DNA of 64,000 nt, taken from assembly GCA_023078685.1 (NCBI GenBank), contig JALGAS010000003.1:3720001-3784000 (forward strand). Direction: 5' to 3'. Positions 1-10,809 of the stretch are shown piece after piece. Position 1 is the stretch's first letter. Each line of letters begins with the position of its first letter. The DNA is from Neopestalotiopsis rosae (taxonomy: Eukaryota > Ascomycota > Sordariomycetes > Amphisphaeriales > Sporocadaceae). A program made the translations under genes and the position numbers. Under the pieces are notes generated by a model, which saw nothing but the letters and a program-made list of their open reading frames with translations, did not search any database and had not been told where the DNA came from.

Positions 1-977
1 CACCGGAAAAGGTAATGGCCATGTTGAAACACGCGACGCCACCAGCGAAGACGACAATATTGACGAAGTCAGTCAGGGCAAACTTTTCGCGAAGGGTTTT
101 GGCCGTGTTTTGTAGAGTGACGCCGGGCAGTAGGAATAGGTATGAGGGAGAGAAAACGGCGCCAATGACGATGTTGATATAGAAACCCCATCGCCATGTT
201 CCGTTACTTTCTGCAAAGCCTGCACCGACCTATCATAAATCTCGTATGAGTGGCTGTGTGTTATGAATGGCTTTTGAAGACGTACCACTGGTCCAAGCAC
301 ACTTCCCAGCCCCCAGGCCACAGCAACACCCGAATTATACACTGGTCGCTCCGTCATGCTCGTCAGGGCGGCAAGATAGGTCAAAGAGCCACAGTACATG
401 CCGCATCCCCCAACGCCCGCAATGACGCGACCCAAGATCATGGCGGGCATGTTGGGCGCAGCGCCGCACACCACACTGCCGACCTCGAAGAGCAGGACAT
501 TGAAGACAAAGAGCCACTTGATATCGAAGACGCCATAAGCCTTGGACCAAGCCAAGACACATGTACTACCGAGTGAGAAACCGACACCGATCCAGGCGAG
601 CAGATTGACATGCCCCAGGCTTTCGAGAATAGATGGTTGTATAGCCGCAACCTAGTAACGACAGGCTCAGTAGGTGCTTCTGTGATGTATTCAATAAGTC
701 AGAAACTTACGATAGTGTTATCTAGGGCGAAGAGAAAAGTCACCGACAGAAGGGAGCAGTAGGCAATACCCCACTGACAGACACCATTTTCGGTCAGTCA
801 CTTCTCAACGACATGTTCTAGGCGTGTAAAACTCACTTTCCACCCATGAATCGTGCGAGGCGAGGGTTGAGGCTCGGATGCCTCTGCGCCCTTTTCTTTT
901 TCGATGTCAATCACGTCGTTTGCCGGCGGTAGGTGCTGTTCCTGATCGCTGCTCATCTTTTCCGTCTCAGAAGTCAT
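1..977 (-). CDS. MFS efflux transporter (partial, C-terminus outside window)
   Basis: N-terminal half of a major facilitator superfamily pump, probably of the fungal drug/toxin efflux type with about 14 helices. The start ATG at 975-977 opens a charged cytoplasmic leader rich in Glu and Asp. After it come membrane helices with MFS signatures: LFALDNTIVAAIQP in helix 1, a GVGFSLGSTC segment, and GRVIAGVGGCGMY near helix 4. Three introns are visible: about 774-834, about 652-711, and about 232-290, where the ORF otherwise runs into intron. After the last one the frame resumes with a glycine-rich helix ending in WRWGFYIN, a typical motif C neighbourhood. The gene runs off the left end of the window. 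It is divergent from the dehydrogenase at 1867, so the two may share a promoter. The family call is firm; the substrate is unknown. Confidence 0.85.
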
Positions 978-1866
978 CTTGGCTTCAGAATAAAGTCGAA
1001 AGTTAGTCTCTCAAGCACTTTTCCTCACTGTCGGTCAGGATGATAGTGATGCTGGGGGTGTAAAATGATCAAATTAAGCAGAGAGCGTGGACTTTTAATC
1101 AATTGACCGCTAAATGATCCAATTCATGAGTACAATTGGACGCCACAAAACATTCATTGCCGAATTACTTAAGCATTCTTCTATTGTGTGTTTGGGGTAG
1201 CCCGTCTTCATAGAGGGGACCAGGGGGATCAGACCCCAGGCCAACCTGCATTTCCGCCCTCGGCCGCTAAAACTCCGCGTTTGTTAGAAGGGTCCTAGGT
1301 GCATGACAAAACAAACAGGGCCCGGCCGTCAATCAGCAGCATGCATCACGTATCGTACCAGGAGGTTCACATAAGCAGAAGTATACTTGCTGAGAAGAGT
1401 CACCTACTTGATTGATTAGGTGAAGAAGCACGGGGCTTCTCGGCCCTAAACACTACGCAATTATGGGATGGGCCCTTGTGAAGGACAATTGACCGTTGTT
1501 AGGGGTTTCAATCACCTTTTCTCAACATGGGCGATTAGATCACATACCGACCTTCATGACTTTTCAGGGAGCCGTAAGCCTCTCTAGGTCTCATTTTTCG
1601 GATGACCGCGGAGATCCTCAGCCGCTTCCCGGTTTGACTAGTTCTTTCATTTCGAGGGTTGAACCCACGCCGTTATGGACTTCTGGCGCCCTTTCTCAAA
1701 AGGGCCATATCCTCTCTTTCGCGGCCCGCCGCTTGCCTTGGTCGGGCCTCAGTCGCCGCAGCCGTTGAAGATGGAATTCATAGATCTTGTATAAGACGCA
1801 GTAGGAAATGATTTTGCTTATCATGATTGTGATTATACTTGGTGTATTGAGAATACGAAAACCGTC
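978..1866. other. Divergent intergenic region, MFS pump / SDR
   Basis: About 0.9 kb between two divergently transcribed genes, so it should carry both promoters. A 90-codon ORF at 1496-1768 has no recognisable domain and I do not call it. GC-rich patches near 1200-1330 stand out from the AT-richer surroundings, but I see no clear repeat ends. Confidence 0.5.
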
Positions 1867-3041
1867 ATGGCACCCATCTATGGCTCAGAAACTACGGCAG
1901 CTGATATAGTGCGTGATGTGGCCGGCGTGATCAAGGGCAAGGTAATCTTAACGACCGGCGTCTCTCCCGGTGGCCTCGGCGCCGCCTTCGTAACGAGCAT
2001 CGCTAGGGCCGAGCCAGGGCTGTTAATTTTGGCCGGTCGGAGTCGAGCCAAAACCTATAAGACTGTCGAAGCCATCAATGCACTCGACCTTGGGGTCAAG
2101 GTGCGCGTGCTCGACCTTGACCTAAGCTCGTTGGGGTCGGTACGCCAGGCGGCCGCGACGGTGCAGGGCTGGGAGGATGTGCCAAGGATCGATGTCCTAG
2201 TGAACAATGCTGGCATCATGGGTGTGGACTATGCTCGCACTGTCGACGGCTTCGAGACGACGTTTGCCATCAATCACTTGGGGCCCTTTTTGTTCACGAA
2301 TCTTATCATGAGCAAATTGCTCGAGGCGGATGCGCCCAGGGTGGTGATGCTGGGCAGTGAGGGCCATCGGTGGAGCCCCATCCGCTGGGGTGATTACGAC
2401 TTTCAGGTACGTCTGCAGGATCTGGTTATGATATCTGGGAAAACGTGCTCACGGACATGCCAAAAACAGGACGGCAAGACATATAATAAGTGGCAGGCCT
2501 ACGGCCAAGCCAAAACAGCCAACATGCTAGATGCCTTGGCGTTGGCCGATAAGCTGGGTCATGGGCCAAAAAGGCTTTCGGCCTTTTGCGTGCATCCAGG
2601 TTTCTCACCTACTCATCTCGACGCCCACATCCAGGGCGGTTTCGCGGGCGAGCTCCCCGCCATCCGTAAGCTGCTACTCTGAGGCGAGTTTCCAAATGAA
2701 TCATCCTCTAATGATCGCATGCGGTAGATGCGCTGGACTCTCTCCTCGGAAACATCGAAGGGCCTGTTCCATTTAGAGCGCCAGAGTATTGCGCAGCGAA
2801 CCACGTATTTGCCGCATTCAGCCCGACTCTGGACGCAGAAGGTGAGTTGTTACCAAGTACATGGTGTCGATGGGAGTATTCTAATCGTGGTTGCAAAGAA
2901 CACAATGGTGCCTACTTGATGGATTGCCACATTGCGGACCCTTTTACTGATACGGTGAAGCCGTGGGGAACCAGCATTGCTGAGGCGCGGAGGCTCTGGA
3001 CTTTGAGCGAACAGCTTGTGTCTCAGAAGTTTGAGTACTAA
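1867..3041 (+). CDS. Short-chain dehydrogenase/reductase, retinol-dehydrogenase-like
   Basis: NAD(P)-dependent oxidoreductase of the classical SDR fold, 330 residues after splicing. Visible motifs are the nucleotide-binding turn TTGVSPGGLG (about residues 29-38), the structural NNAG (113-116), an active-site serine in MLGSEGHRW (about 162) and the catalytic YGQAK (Tyr191, Lys195). Three introns restore one frame: 2407-2469 (63 nt, no stop), 2666-2727 (62 nt, donor GTAAGC, acceptor GGTAG) and 2842-2898. Exon lengths 540+196+114+143 give exactly 331 codons with the stop. The C-terminus (HNGAYLMDC... then KPW) is typical of fungal SDRs of this length. Without the second intron the gene would look frameshifted. 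It is divergent from the MFS pump and convergent with the DUF3237 gene. The substrate is unknown. Confidence 0.88.
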
Positions 3042-3906
3042 TAATTGCACTGAGATTCCAGTCATTATTAGGTGACAATATCTCCTCGACTGGATTCTGA
3101 TCTCCGGTGCAGTCCCACTTTCATTTATATCGATTTAGGGCAGTGTGCTCCGTAGCTTTCTAGGGCCATGCGCCAAACGAATGCCTCTTAGTACATACAT
3201 ATGCGATATAGTGCTAGGGTAGAGGATGCCGCTATCTTCCACACGCATGATTATGAGAACAATTCATGTATTTTGCATACAACATAGCCGATTACTCTAC
3301 GGTTCAAACTTTAACCACATTCATCTACGTCGCCTTTTTTGTTTTTTAAGCTGTCAGCATTAGCAGAGAAAGCCGGGTCTCTCGTCATCTTGCATTCAAG
3401 CCCGAAGTCAGATGAGCAAAAAGCCCAAGTCAAGCAATAAACAGGTTCGCTTGGTGACGCTGAAGCTTGATGTTGGAACTCGAATATTTTCATAACTATA
3501 ATATCACTGCAAAACATCGCCTTGGATTTGTCAAGCTGCTGGGTGTGGCGGATGAAAAGCTTATGCAGCTCCTTAGACACAAGTTTAGCGGCCCGGAGAT
3601 TTGCGGTCCAGGGCGCGGAGATGTGCGGCCCGCGATTGCATAAGCGCCTCCTCGCTTACCAACATTGAATATGTTGCCCAGTTCACCGAGCCAAGGAATT
3701 TAGGCTCAGACACATTGTCGCCAGTAACGGGCAGAGAGACAGCGATAATAATGGGGATATTTACAACATACGGTATTCCTATTGGTCAAAGAATCGACGA
3801 GAAATGGTTGGTCCATCGCATTGCGTGCTTGTAATCGGGATCTTCTAGTTAATAGTTTGCAAGACGTGCATATTTCTAATGATAAGTTCTGATTTGGCAG
3901 CAACAA
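3042..3906. other. Convergent intergenic region
   Basis: About 0.86 kb between the 3' ends of the SDR and DUF3237 genes. It holds short ORFs without domains and a GC-rich pair of direct repeats (3594-3631, listed separately). I see no further gene. Confidence 0.5.
3594..3631. repeat. GC-rich short direct repeat, two copies 22 bp apart
   Basis: CGGAGATTTGCGGTCC at 3594 and CGGAGATGTGCGGCCC at 3616 match at 14 of 16 positions. They lie in a GC-rich island inside otherwise AT-rich convergent intergenic DNA. Function is unknown; CGG cores fit Zn2Cys6 binding sites, but the location at two 3' ends argues against a promoter role. Confidence 0.4.
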
Positions 3907-4571
3907 CTATCCGGACCCCGTCCCCGAGACGATGCGAGACACGCGAAGCTCCGCACCAGCTGTGCCATCTTCGGCCACGGTAAAGCGCTGGCTGCTGGCA
4001 AAAAACATGTTCTCCAGTGGCTTGTAAATCTCGTCTCCAGCCCAGAACCTGAGTTGCTCAACTGCGGCACGCGTCAGATTTGGAAACTGGGGGATCTACA
4101 GACAGGGAGTGCTAGTCATTTGATGGCTCACCACAATATCCAAACGGTGCCGACTTTGCGTCGGGTGCCCCCTCAATGATACCTACGACCGTCGGGTGCA
4201 GCTCGGTGATGGCGTCGATACTCAAGACTACATTGCGGCCATCATTATCGGTCAGAACGGCCTTGACCGTAAAACGGCCATGCTTTCCATCTGGATCGAC
4301 GGTCACGTAGTCAATCCCGTTGCTAATGTTAAACTTGAACTCTGGACTGAAGCCTTGGACAGATTGGATGACACCGTTGTAGAAAGGCTGTGAATACAGG
4401 CCGCATTAGCTGGTGCCAGCCCAGGAAATTGATGGCTTCACGTACTATCGCGATTAGGCCTCCACCAACGCAAGAGTTTCCGATGAGAAATCTGCTCGTG
4501 GCACCTCCGCTCTTTATGGTAAAGGCAGGCTCTAGCGTAGGAAAGCTCTCGGGAGAGCAAGTAGCAGACAT
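3907..4571 (-). CDS. DUF3237-like protein
   Basis: Predicted protein of 178 residues from three exons (4446-4571, 4132-4387, 3907-4061) with 58- and 70-nt introns; the phases close exactly. The second intron carries a CTGAC branch site 14 nt before its AG. The central part matches the DUF3237 pattern by eye: a GGATSRFLIGN strand, NGIDYVTVDPDGKHGRF, then EGAPDAKSAPFGY, and near the end YKPLENMFFASSQRF. Members of this family are small beta-barrel-like proteins of unknown biochemistry, often beside oxidoreductases. No signal peptide or membrane segment is seen, so it is probably cytosolic. A role with the nearby dehydrogenase is possible but is only inference. The start is the first ATG that keeps the conserved N-terminal strand. 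Confidence 0.65.
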
Positions 4572-5190
4572 TGTGATATGCAGATAAAGAAATTCAAAGC
4601 TACTATTGGAAAAAAGTACCTATGATCAGAGTATAGATCAAGCATGATATAGTCGTAATGACAATCGATTTGTTCGATGCCTCGGCCGTTGCCAAGACGC
4701 GCTGCCCCCGATGAAATGACGGCAGATCCGCGAGTCCGCCATCACTCCGAACTTTTCCGCGACTACCGGCGATCCACCTCCGATCTCCGAATTCTTCAAG
4801 GCAGGGCTTTCTGAGATCGAATACCGCATCTAAAGGACTGCTTCCAGAGGCTGACGTTTTCGTACTGGCGGGCTTGTCGTCTGCTTAGAGAAATCCTTTT
4901 TTAAAAAGAAAAGTGATTGTCTTTAGATCTATACGATATCTTGCTCATCACGATTGACTAGAGACATTTCCATAGCTAACAATGATGATACAGGCCTGTT
5001 CATTCGCACATGGTCTGTCATAGGTGGTGATGTCAGTGACAGTTTTGTTGGTACCTACTGCATTTAGCCGTAGCCGTAGTTGTAGGAGTAGGAGTAGTTA
5101 CGCTGGAACGTTTCCTCCAACCAGATCCACCCATTGTTTCATGTCGGAATATTAAACTCTTTCACAGCAACCATACCAGATACATATAGG
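4572..5190. other. Intergenic region with a short GTA-type microsatellite
   Basis: About 0.6 kb upstream of the DUF3237 gene and downstream of the membrane-protein gene. An imperfect trinucleotide run (GTA/GGA units) lies at about 5066-5099. No gene is supported. Confidence 0.5.
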
Positions 5191-6282
5191 CTAGACTATG
5201 TCTCCACTATCCAATGGGTTTCGGCGTAAGAGTCGACGGCAAAACCTCGCCAGCCGACGCCTCAGAAGTGGTGCTGCGCTCACCACGAGGGGGACCATCC
5301 CACCAACAACTAAAGCAGCCATCTGGTCCAGGTCTAAGAGCGATGCCGTACCTGGAGGAAACAGTCGTACTGGTATCTTTGGGCCCGGATTGACAAAATC
5401 CAGGACGAGGAGCACAAGGAGCCAGAATGCGTCTTGTACAATTGGGATAACCAGTGAAAGCCAGAGGTAGATGCCAAAGTAAAAACGACTCGCACTCCAG
5501 AGGGAAAGCATCATGTTATACCAATAATCAAGACTTATCCACCCAAACCCTCGAGACCGTACTTTCATGCCCGTATATATAATTCCAACCACGCCGCACC
5601 CAACGAAAAACACGGCGAAGCTGTTGTTGAGTACCTCGTTGTAGACAGTGTCGTTGGATTCGTCTGGTCTGTGATCTCCATCTTGGTCGGGTTTGTCCGC
5701 GTGGTTCATTCCATTGATGTAATTGTCCAGACTTCGCTGGCATTCGCTCTTGTGATAGTGGCCGTCAGACGCCCACCATGGTATCCTATAGTCGCTAGAA
5801 TCGAAAATGAAGAAGAAAATCTTGTTGATGCATACGTTGAGTGCAATCTGACGCATTATGTAAAGGTAGACCAGGAACAGGGCAACGAGCAGCAAATCAA
5901 TTGTCGGCGTCTGAATTTCGGGGTCGCGAACAAAGATCGCGATGAGGAGGCATATCATCAGGAGTTCAGATTCGAACAACACAACAATTGGGGCGAAGTA
6001 CAGCGCAATCGAGTTGGGATCTGAGGTGTATGTCTTGAGGTTGTAAAGAAGGTCGCAACTGGCAACAGCTGGGTATCCTACGGCAGCCAGGATGTCCGCA
6101 TCAATGTTGAACAGATTCCAAATCGAAGGCGGTTTTGTGGAGCTGAGGGCGGCGCGGTTTCTGGTGCATGAACCGATCAGCACCGAGAGGGTAAGTAGCC
6201 ACCAGGCGCCTATCGCACCCGGCCCGTAGTAACCGGACACTCGGGACACGCCGGCATCGATGCCTATATTGACGCCGTCCAT
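5191..6282 (-). CDS. Multi-pass membrane protein, unknown function
   Basis: Single-exon ORF of 363 codons from the ATG at 6280-6282. An in-frame extension to 6411 exists, but it is Phe/His-rich and lacks the clean start context. Hydrophobic stretches suggest roughly six to seven membrane helices (for example GAIGAWWLLTLSVLIG, ELLMICLLIAIFV, LLLVALFLVYLYIM, FAVFFVGCGVVGIIYTG, WLLVLLVLDF, LVVGGMVPLVVSAAPLL). An acidic, Asp/His-rich loop sits in the middle, and the arginine-rich C-terminal tail (RRRLARFCRRLLRR) is probably cytosolic. I do not recognise the family. It is much longer than fungal meroterpenoid cyclases (about 240 residues), and I see none of their motifs. Neighbouring genes give no functional clue. 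Confidence 0.6.
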   Translation of the reverse strand: MDGVNIGIDAGVSRVSGYYGPGAIGAWWLLTLSVLIGSCTRNRAALSSTKPPSIWNLFNIDADILAAVGYPAVASCDLLYNLKTYTSDPNSIALYFAPIVVLFESELLMICLLIAIFVRDPEIQTPTIDLLLVALFLVYLYIMRQIALNVCINKIFFFIFDSSDYRIPWWASDGHYHKSECQRSLDNYINGMNHADKPDQDGDHRPDESNDTVYNEVLNNSFAVFFVGCGVVGIIYTGMKVRSRGFGWISLDYWYNMMLSLWSASRFYFGIYLWLSLVIPIVQDAFWLLVLLVLDFVNPGPKIPVRLFPPGTASLLDLDQMAALVVGGMVPLVVSAAPLLRRRLARFCRRLLRRNPLDSGDIV

Positions 6283-8063
6283 CGTACAAAGATGTGTGTG
6301 CTGGTCTGATAAGAAAAAACTAAGTAAAGAAAGATTATGTGGCTCTTTTGAGAGCCTGTGGAAGCAGTGAGGAGTCTGATGTATTTTGCTAACCGTGATT
6401 TTCAGCCGCACGCGACTCCCGCTACCCCTGCCAGTTCTATTCTGCCTCGTGTAAGCGTCGTGCTGTTTCGAGACTTGCCAGCCACATACATAGGTAAAGG
6501 CTCATTATGATTTCTAAGCCTTGTGAATCGAGCATGCGGAGCTATCTTTCTGTAATTCATGTCTGTTTCTGCATTTGCCGGCAACACGTCTTAATTTTGC
6601 TATTTGTCCGGAATTTGTGAGATGTCGCTTGGTTGAAACGACGAGATCCAGGCAGCTAGGCCGATGCGCCACAGTGCGGCTGTGTCATTGGCAGCCTTAT
6701 TTTCGGAGATTGCGTGTGTAAAACGCCAGCTACAGACAAGACTTCCAACTCCATTACCTCACAATCAAACAGCTCTGTATCGATTTGCTCTAAATGATAG
6801 ATCTCGTTGGCTATCATGCTCAGATCATCAATCATGCCACTCGTGACGACGCGATTATGTAGATGATAGTTGGTCCGCGCTGGCCTCAAACCATTCGGGC
6901 TATGCCACTTATGCAGGATTGTTTTGCCAAGCTTCCTTCGCCAGCAATCACAATGATGCCTCAAACTCGGACAATCGTACTTCTTTCGTATGCAAGCTAC
7001 TCAACAAGCACTGCCAGAGAATTGCAATGTCTTTTTGGAAGCGTGCAGATAAGCGTCGCCGTCACCACTCTATTCCGGATCCCAGACAAGATTGCCGCTT
7101 TTCACCTCCAAGGATCCAACAACGACGAATGCCGACCCGCCCACAACTATGGTCGCTCAAGAGACAATCAACACACCTCCACCCCGGACTGATTGCAATA
7201 GTAGCGAGAATTGTACCCAGTACCAATGTCCCAGGGGGTCGAATCCATTGTGTTCATTGACATCTGGGGATACGTTCACACTATACTGCGTGTGTGGATG
7301 AATTATTCCATACGATGGCTCTCAGCAAATACCCGTAGCGAGTCCGTGTGGATATAAATAAGGCCTCGATCTTCAATCTTGCCCGAAACTGATTTGATTG
7401 GCTCAACCCGGTCAGTGGCGAGAGTGACCCGAGTCTACCGGGCCGAACCATGGTGGGGCGTGAGACAGACGGTGGAACAGAACTCCCTCGGCTGAAAGCG
7501 GGTCTCCATCTATTGATATTTGACAACTCATCTGTAGTACACTTACTAATCGCCTCGATGTCGAACAAGAGAAAGCAATATGAGAAAGTGGATATAAATG
7601 TACAAATTTCTGGCCGTGTCAGTTGGCACAGCCAAGTTTGATCCTGCCAGCTGGGAGACCTGGAATGCTCCAACCTGGGAGAAATTGGTAAATCCGTGAA
7701 ATGTTCCAACCGCATGCCGAAAAATGAAAACAAGAACGTCGATGACTCCTACTGGCTAGCTACCTGAGCATGTTTGGCAGGTGACAAGCAACATTGCTGC
7801 AAGGCGCCTTCATCCCTGCACCAACGGCGGCGGCTAATACCAGCCAAGAAATGTAGGCGACCCGCTAAATGTTCGGTAGATCATGCAGCAAGGATGGCTT
7901 CTGGGGCCAGATTGGAAGCGATGCAATTGCAACTGCCCATTTCAGAACCCCTGCGTATTTGTTTTCCACCTGGCAATGCCGGAATTCTCGTCGAGTTTGA
8001 TCTTGCCTTTCCCTCACAATTCATGCTTTGCATAGAACGTCTAAGGAGGATGACCTCGCGAAC
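6283..8063. other. Intergenic region, 1.8 kb
   Basis: Lies between the membrane-protein gene and the UstYa-like gene, which are divergently transcribed. ORFs of 100-150 codons exist (for example 7281-7733, minus strand), but their translations are low-complexity, lack domains and overlap alternative ORFs. I looked for a secreted repeat precursor that could partner UstYa and found none. Confidence 0.45.
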
Positions 8064-8871
8064 ATGAAGGCGTACTCTGCAATTCCCTCGTCCGACGACA
8101 ATAATGTCGAGGCAGCGCCAGATGAACGAGCGATTCCGCAGATCCAAAATACGTTAAAATACCTCTTCGCTATCCTGAGTGCGATTCTGATGCTAGCTGG
8201 TGGCTTCCTGCTGGGCTTCTGGTATGGAAGCCAAAAGACAGGATCGATTACTACAATCGGTACTAGGCTCACTTCTGTATCTCATTATCCATCTGCTGAC
8301 TTGACCCAAGGGATATCTGGCGAATTACACTATTACATGAGCTTCAACGAGTCATTTCCTCAAAGGTCTAATGAAATGAGCAATATGATGTGGGCTTCGC
8401 TTTTCCCCAAAAAGCTTGGTTTTGTTCAACACCCTGAACTTGCACCAAATGTTGCTGGTGTAGCAGTTTTCCACGAATTGCACTGTCTCGTGAGTCTATA
8501 GCCAGCCAAGAGGTACTCAGTCTACATGCTCATCAATGCGTTCTGTAAATTAGGACATTCTCCGAAAGTCTTTCTTCGCGGCAGTCGACGGACTTCTTGA
8601 TGAAATGGGCGCTGAAAGTCAGAACACAAATGATCGCACTAGCCATCCCCATATTCAACATTGTTTTGAGTACTTGCGCCAGTCACTCATGTGTCTCGCG
8701 GACGGCAACCTTGAAGCGATAGACTCTACAACCGGTATAGTGACAGGGTGGCAGTCTGAAAGGACGTGCAAGAACTTCGACAAGCTAAAAGCGTGGGCAG
8801 ACGAATGGGGGGTTTCTGGTGAAGAGGCACTTCAGATATGGCACAATCAAACACAGAACATCAACCAGTAA
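8064..8871 (+). CDS. UstYa-like protein (DUF3328), putative oxidative cyclase/oxidase
   Basis: 247-residue protein with one 64-nt intron (8490-8553, phase 0). It has a short acidic N-terminus, one membrane helix at about residues 31-53, and the two family signatures HELHC (137-141) and HIQHC (175-179). In characterised fungal clusters UstYa proteins catalyse oxidations such as peptide macrocyclisation in dikaritin RiPPs (ustiloxin, asperipin, phomopsin), and they also appear in non-RiPP clusters. Both HxxHC motifs are intact, so the protein is likely functional, anchored by the helix with its domain in a secretory compartment. An in-frame ATG 12 codons upstream (8028) is also possible. I found no precursor peptide and no second UstY copy nearby, so its substrate is open. 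Confidence 0.82.
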
Positions 8872-9243
8872 TAGATCTGACTCAAGTACCAACAAGGCAT
8901 AATATTCAAATCGACATACAGACCTGAAAAGTCTTCGCCAATGTGGATCTCCTCGCTCTGTAAACTGTTTCAGGGCCGAAATTTATTAGGTCAGTTAAGA
9001 CTCCGTCGCGAAAAATGTCGATGGATCTGCCTGCCTCGTGTCCAAGTTCGTAGGGCCTGAAAGCCGACGCATTTGTGCATATCCTAGCTTCGAGCTTTTA
9101 CCTCATGAGAGACACCAAGAATGGAGTAGTCCAAGAACGAGATTTCAAATGTCAACACTCAAGGTACGCATACAAATTATCAGATCTAAAATGGAACCAA
9201 TACACATGAAACCCTCCACCCCTTTCTTGAATAATTTTCAAAA
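8872..9243. other. Convergent intergenic region
   Basis: About 370 bp between the 3' ends of the UstYa-like and metalloprotease genes. No feature seen. Confidence 0.5.
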
Positions 9244-10809
9244 CTACCACTCGCAAATAGCAATCCCATGTTGCTGCACTTGGACAGTCTTGTCCTCTTC
9301 AGGATCGCAATAGTGGTTACCCGCTCCCGAGCCCTGAGTCATATCGTCGTGAGCGCGGCAGATGTGTCCATCTCCTCCGCACCACAGAGCTCCAGCGTTG
9401 CCCTTGCCGTCGTTCTTGTACTGGCAGTCCCCGTCGGGCGTCTTGACGTCGTAAGTGCCGCCGAGGTACGCTGCGTCCTGGACCCGGTAGATGCCCTGGG
9501 CCCATTCCTCACGAATGGCCGGGGGGTCGTTCTTGCACACCGAGTCGTCACCGTAGGTGGTCATGAAGAACTTGTACTTTGTCTGGTCGTAAAAGTCCTC
9601 GTCCATGGGTATACCGTGCCGGCGGTTCTCGAGGATAATGTTTAGAGACTTGGTCGGCTTCTCCTCCTCCTTGCCGCTTGTATCATCGTCGTTGCCAGTG
9701 TTGTCCTCACTTGGATCATACCTGGGGGACAGGGTTGCCCTGGCGGGTCCATAGAACTTTTCAAAGTACTTTTCCGTTGCGTACCAAGCGTAGTTGTCCG
9801 CTGAGAAGATACTTTTGTTAGCACCGTTATGTTTACTGTGTTTGGGATTTATGATAGTTGTTACCGTTTAAGTACGCATGGGAAGGCCACTTGCGCGTAA
9901 ACTTTTCGACGATATTGATACCGTAGATCATATTTCCTAGCTTGTTTATCGGGTCCCATTTCTTGTCAGTTATGATGACTGGAATCCTATGATCAGCAAG
10001 GTCTTAAAAAATAATATTCCTTTGGACCTCAATCGGCGGAAGAAGATGAAAATTTACCTCTGTCAGTTTCCGTAATGGCTGGGGCATGAGCCAATTCATG
10101 AACCATTATCTGCCCCCTGGTGAGCATGCGGTGCGGGTCAGTTCGCTCGTCTGGACTGTCGGCGAGGTTCCTTTCCCTTTCAGATAGCTTAAATTGCTTC
10201 GCGTCGAAGAACAGCGGGCAAAAGACAATGGTATTGTCGCTGTGTCTCTTGCTGGTTCCGAATGTATAAGCACCAAGATCTTTCGCTGTGGCGCAAGTCT
10301 GGACCTCTATGGCCGTGTTCCCTTTGGGGGTCTCAACATCAACACAAGAGACCCGGATCTTTGATTCTTTGTACTGAAGATCACGAATGTTCATGAAGAC
10401 AGCTAAAGGGAAAAACAGAAATCAATAATGAAGCCCAGTCAGTGAAGCAGAAGGGAACTTATATGAGGCTCTTACTCTGGATCAACTGGTACGCTTCTGG
10501 TCTAAAGTCAATGTCTTCGCCAAAAAATCGCTTTTCCAGTGTGCCGGCCGCGCAAATACCCGCGCCACACCAGCTAAACGAGTCTTGCACCGCAAGATTC
10601 AGTTGCGCTGGTATGTCGACCAGCTTCATAGCGTCTTCGTAGGCCCAATTGATCTTTTCTACTTGCTTTGGATCACATTCATGATATTCGGCAAAATAAC
10701 TGGGAGAATCAGCCCGTCCCTGCAACTCTCCATCGAGAGACTGAAAAGTCGGCAGCGACAGGCCGAGTGCGAACAATGAGAAATATATCAACGCAGTGAT
10801 TCGCTTCAT
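9244..10809 (-). CDS. Secreted zinc metalloprotease, aspzincin-like
   Basis: Starts at 10807-10809 with a signal peptide (MKRITALIYFSLFALGLSLP). Exons join through introns at about 10400-10481, 9974-10057 and 9800-9864. The zinc-binding HExxH is seen as VHELAHAPAI. About 40 residues later ADNYAWYA supplies an aspartate fitting the third ligand of deuterolysin/lysine-specific-type (aspzincin) peptidases. An upstream cysteine-containing domain (CGAGIC) precedes the catalytic region. After the zinc site comes an acidic, low-complexity insert (DDDTSGKEEE) and then a C-terminal domain with several cysteines and glycines (CGGDGHIC). It probably cleaves proteins outside the cell, in nutrition or host interaction. 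It is convergent with the UstYa-like gene. Exact exon borders are my reading; the family call rests on the zinc motif and secretion. Confidence 0.75.

Noticed and set aside
2531..2776. The SDR gene as a pseudogene with two frameshifts after the VHPGFS region
   Set aside because: A 62-nt intron (2666-2727) with GTAAGC donor and TAG acceptor joins the conserved parts in phase. With the other introns it gives exactly 331 codons, so no frameshift is needed.
5191..6282. The membrane protein as a meroterpenoid cyclase
   Set aside because: It is too long (363 residues), with a large acidic loop and no recognised cyclase motif. I also see no prenyltransferase or epoxidase in the window.
7281..7733. 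150-codon minus-strand ORF in the UstYa upstream region
   Set aside because: No domain, no plausible start context, and low-complexity translation. I also checked it as a RiPP precursor and saw no repeated core or Kex2-type pattern.
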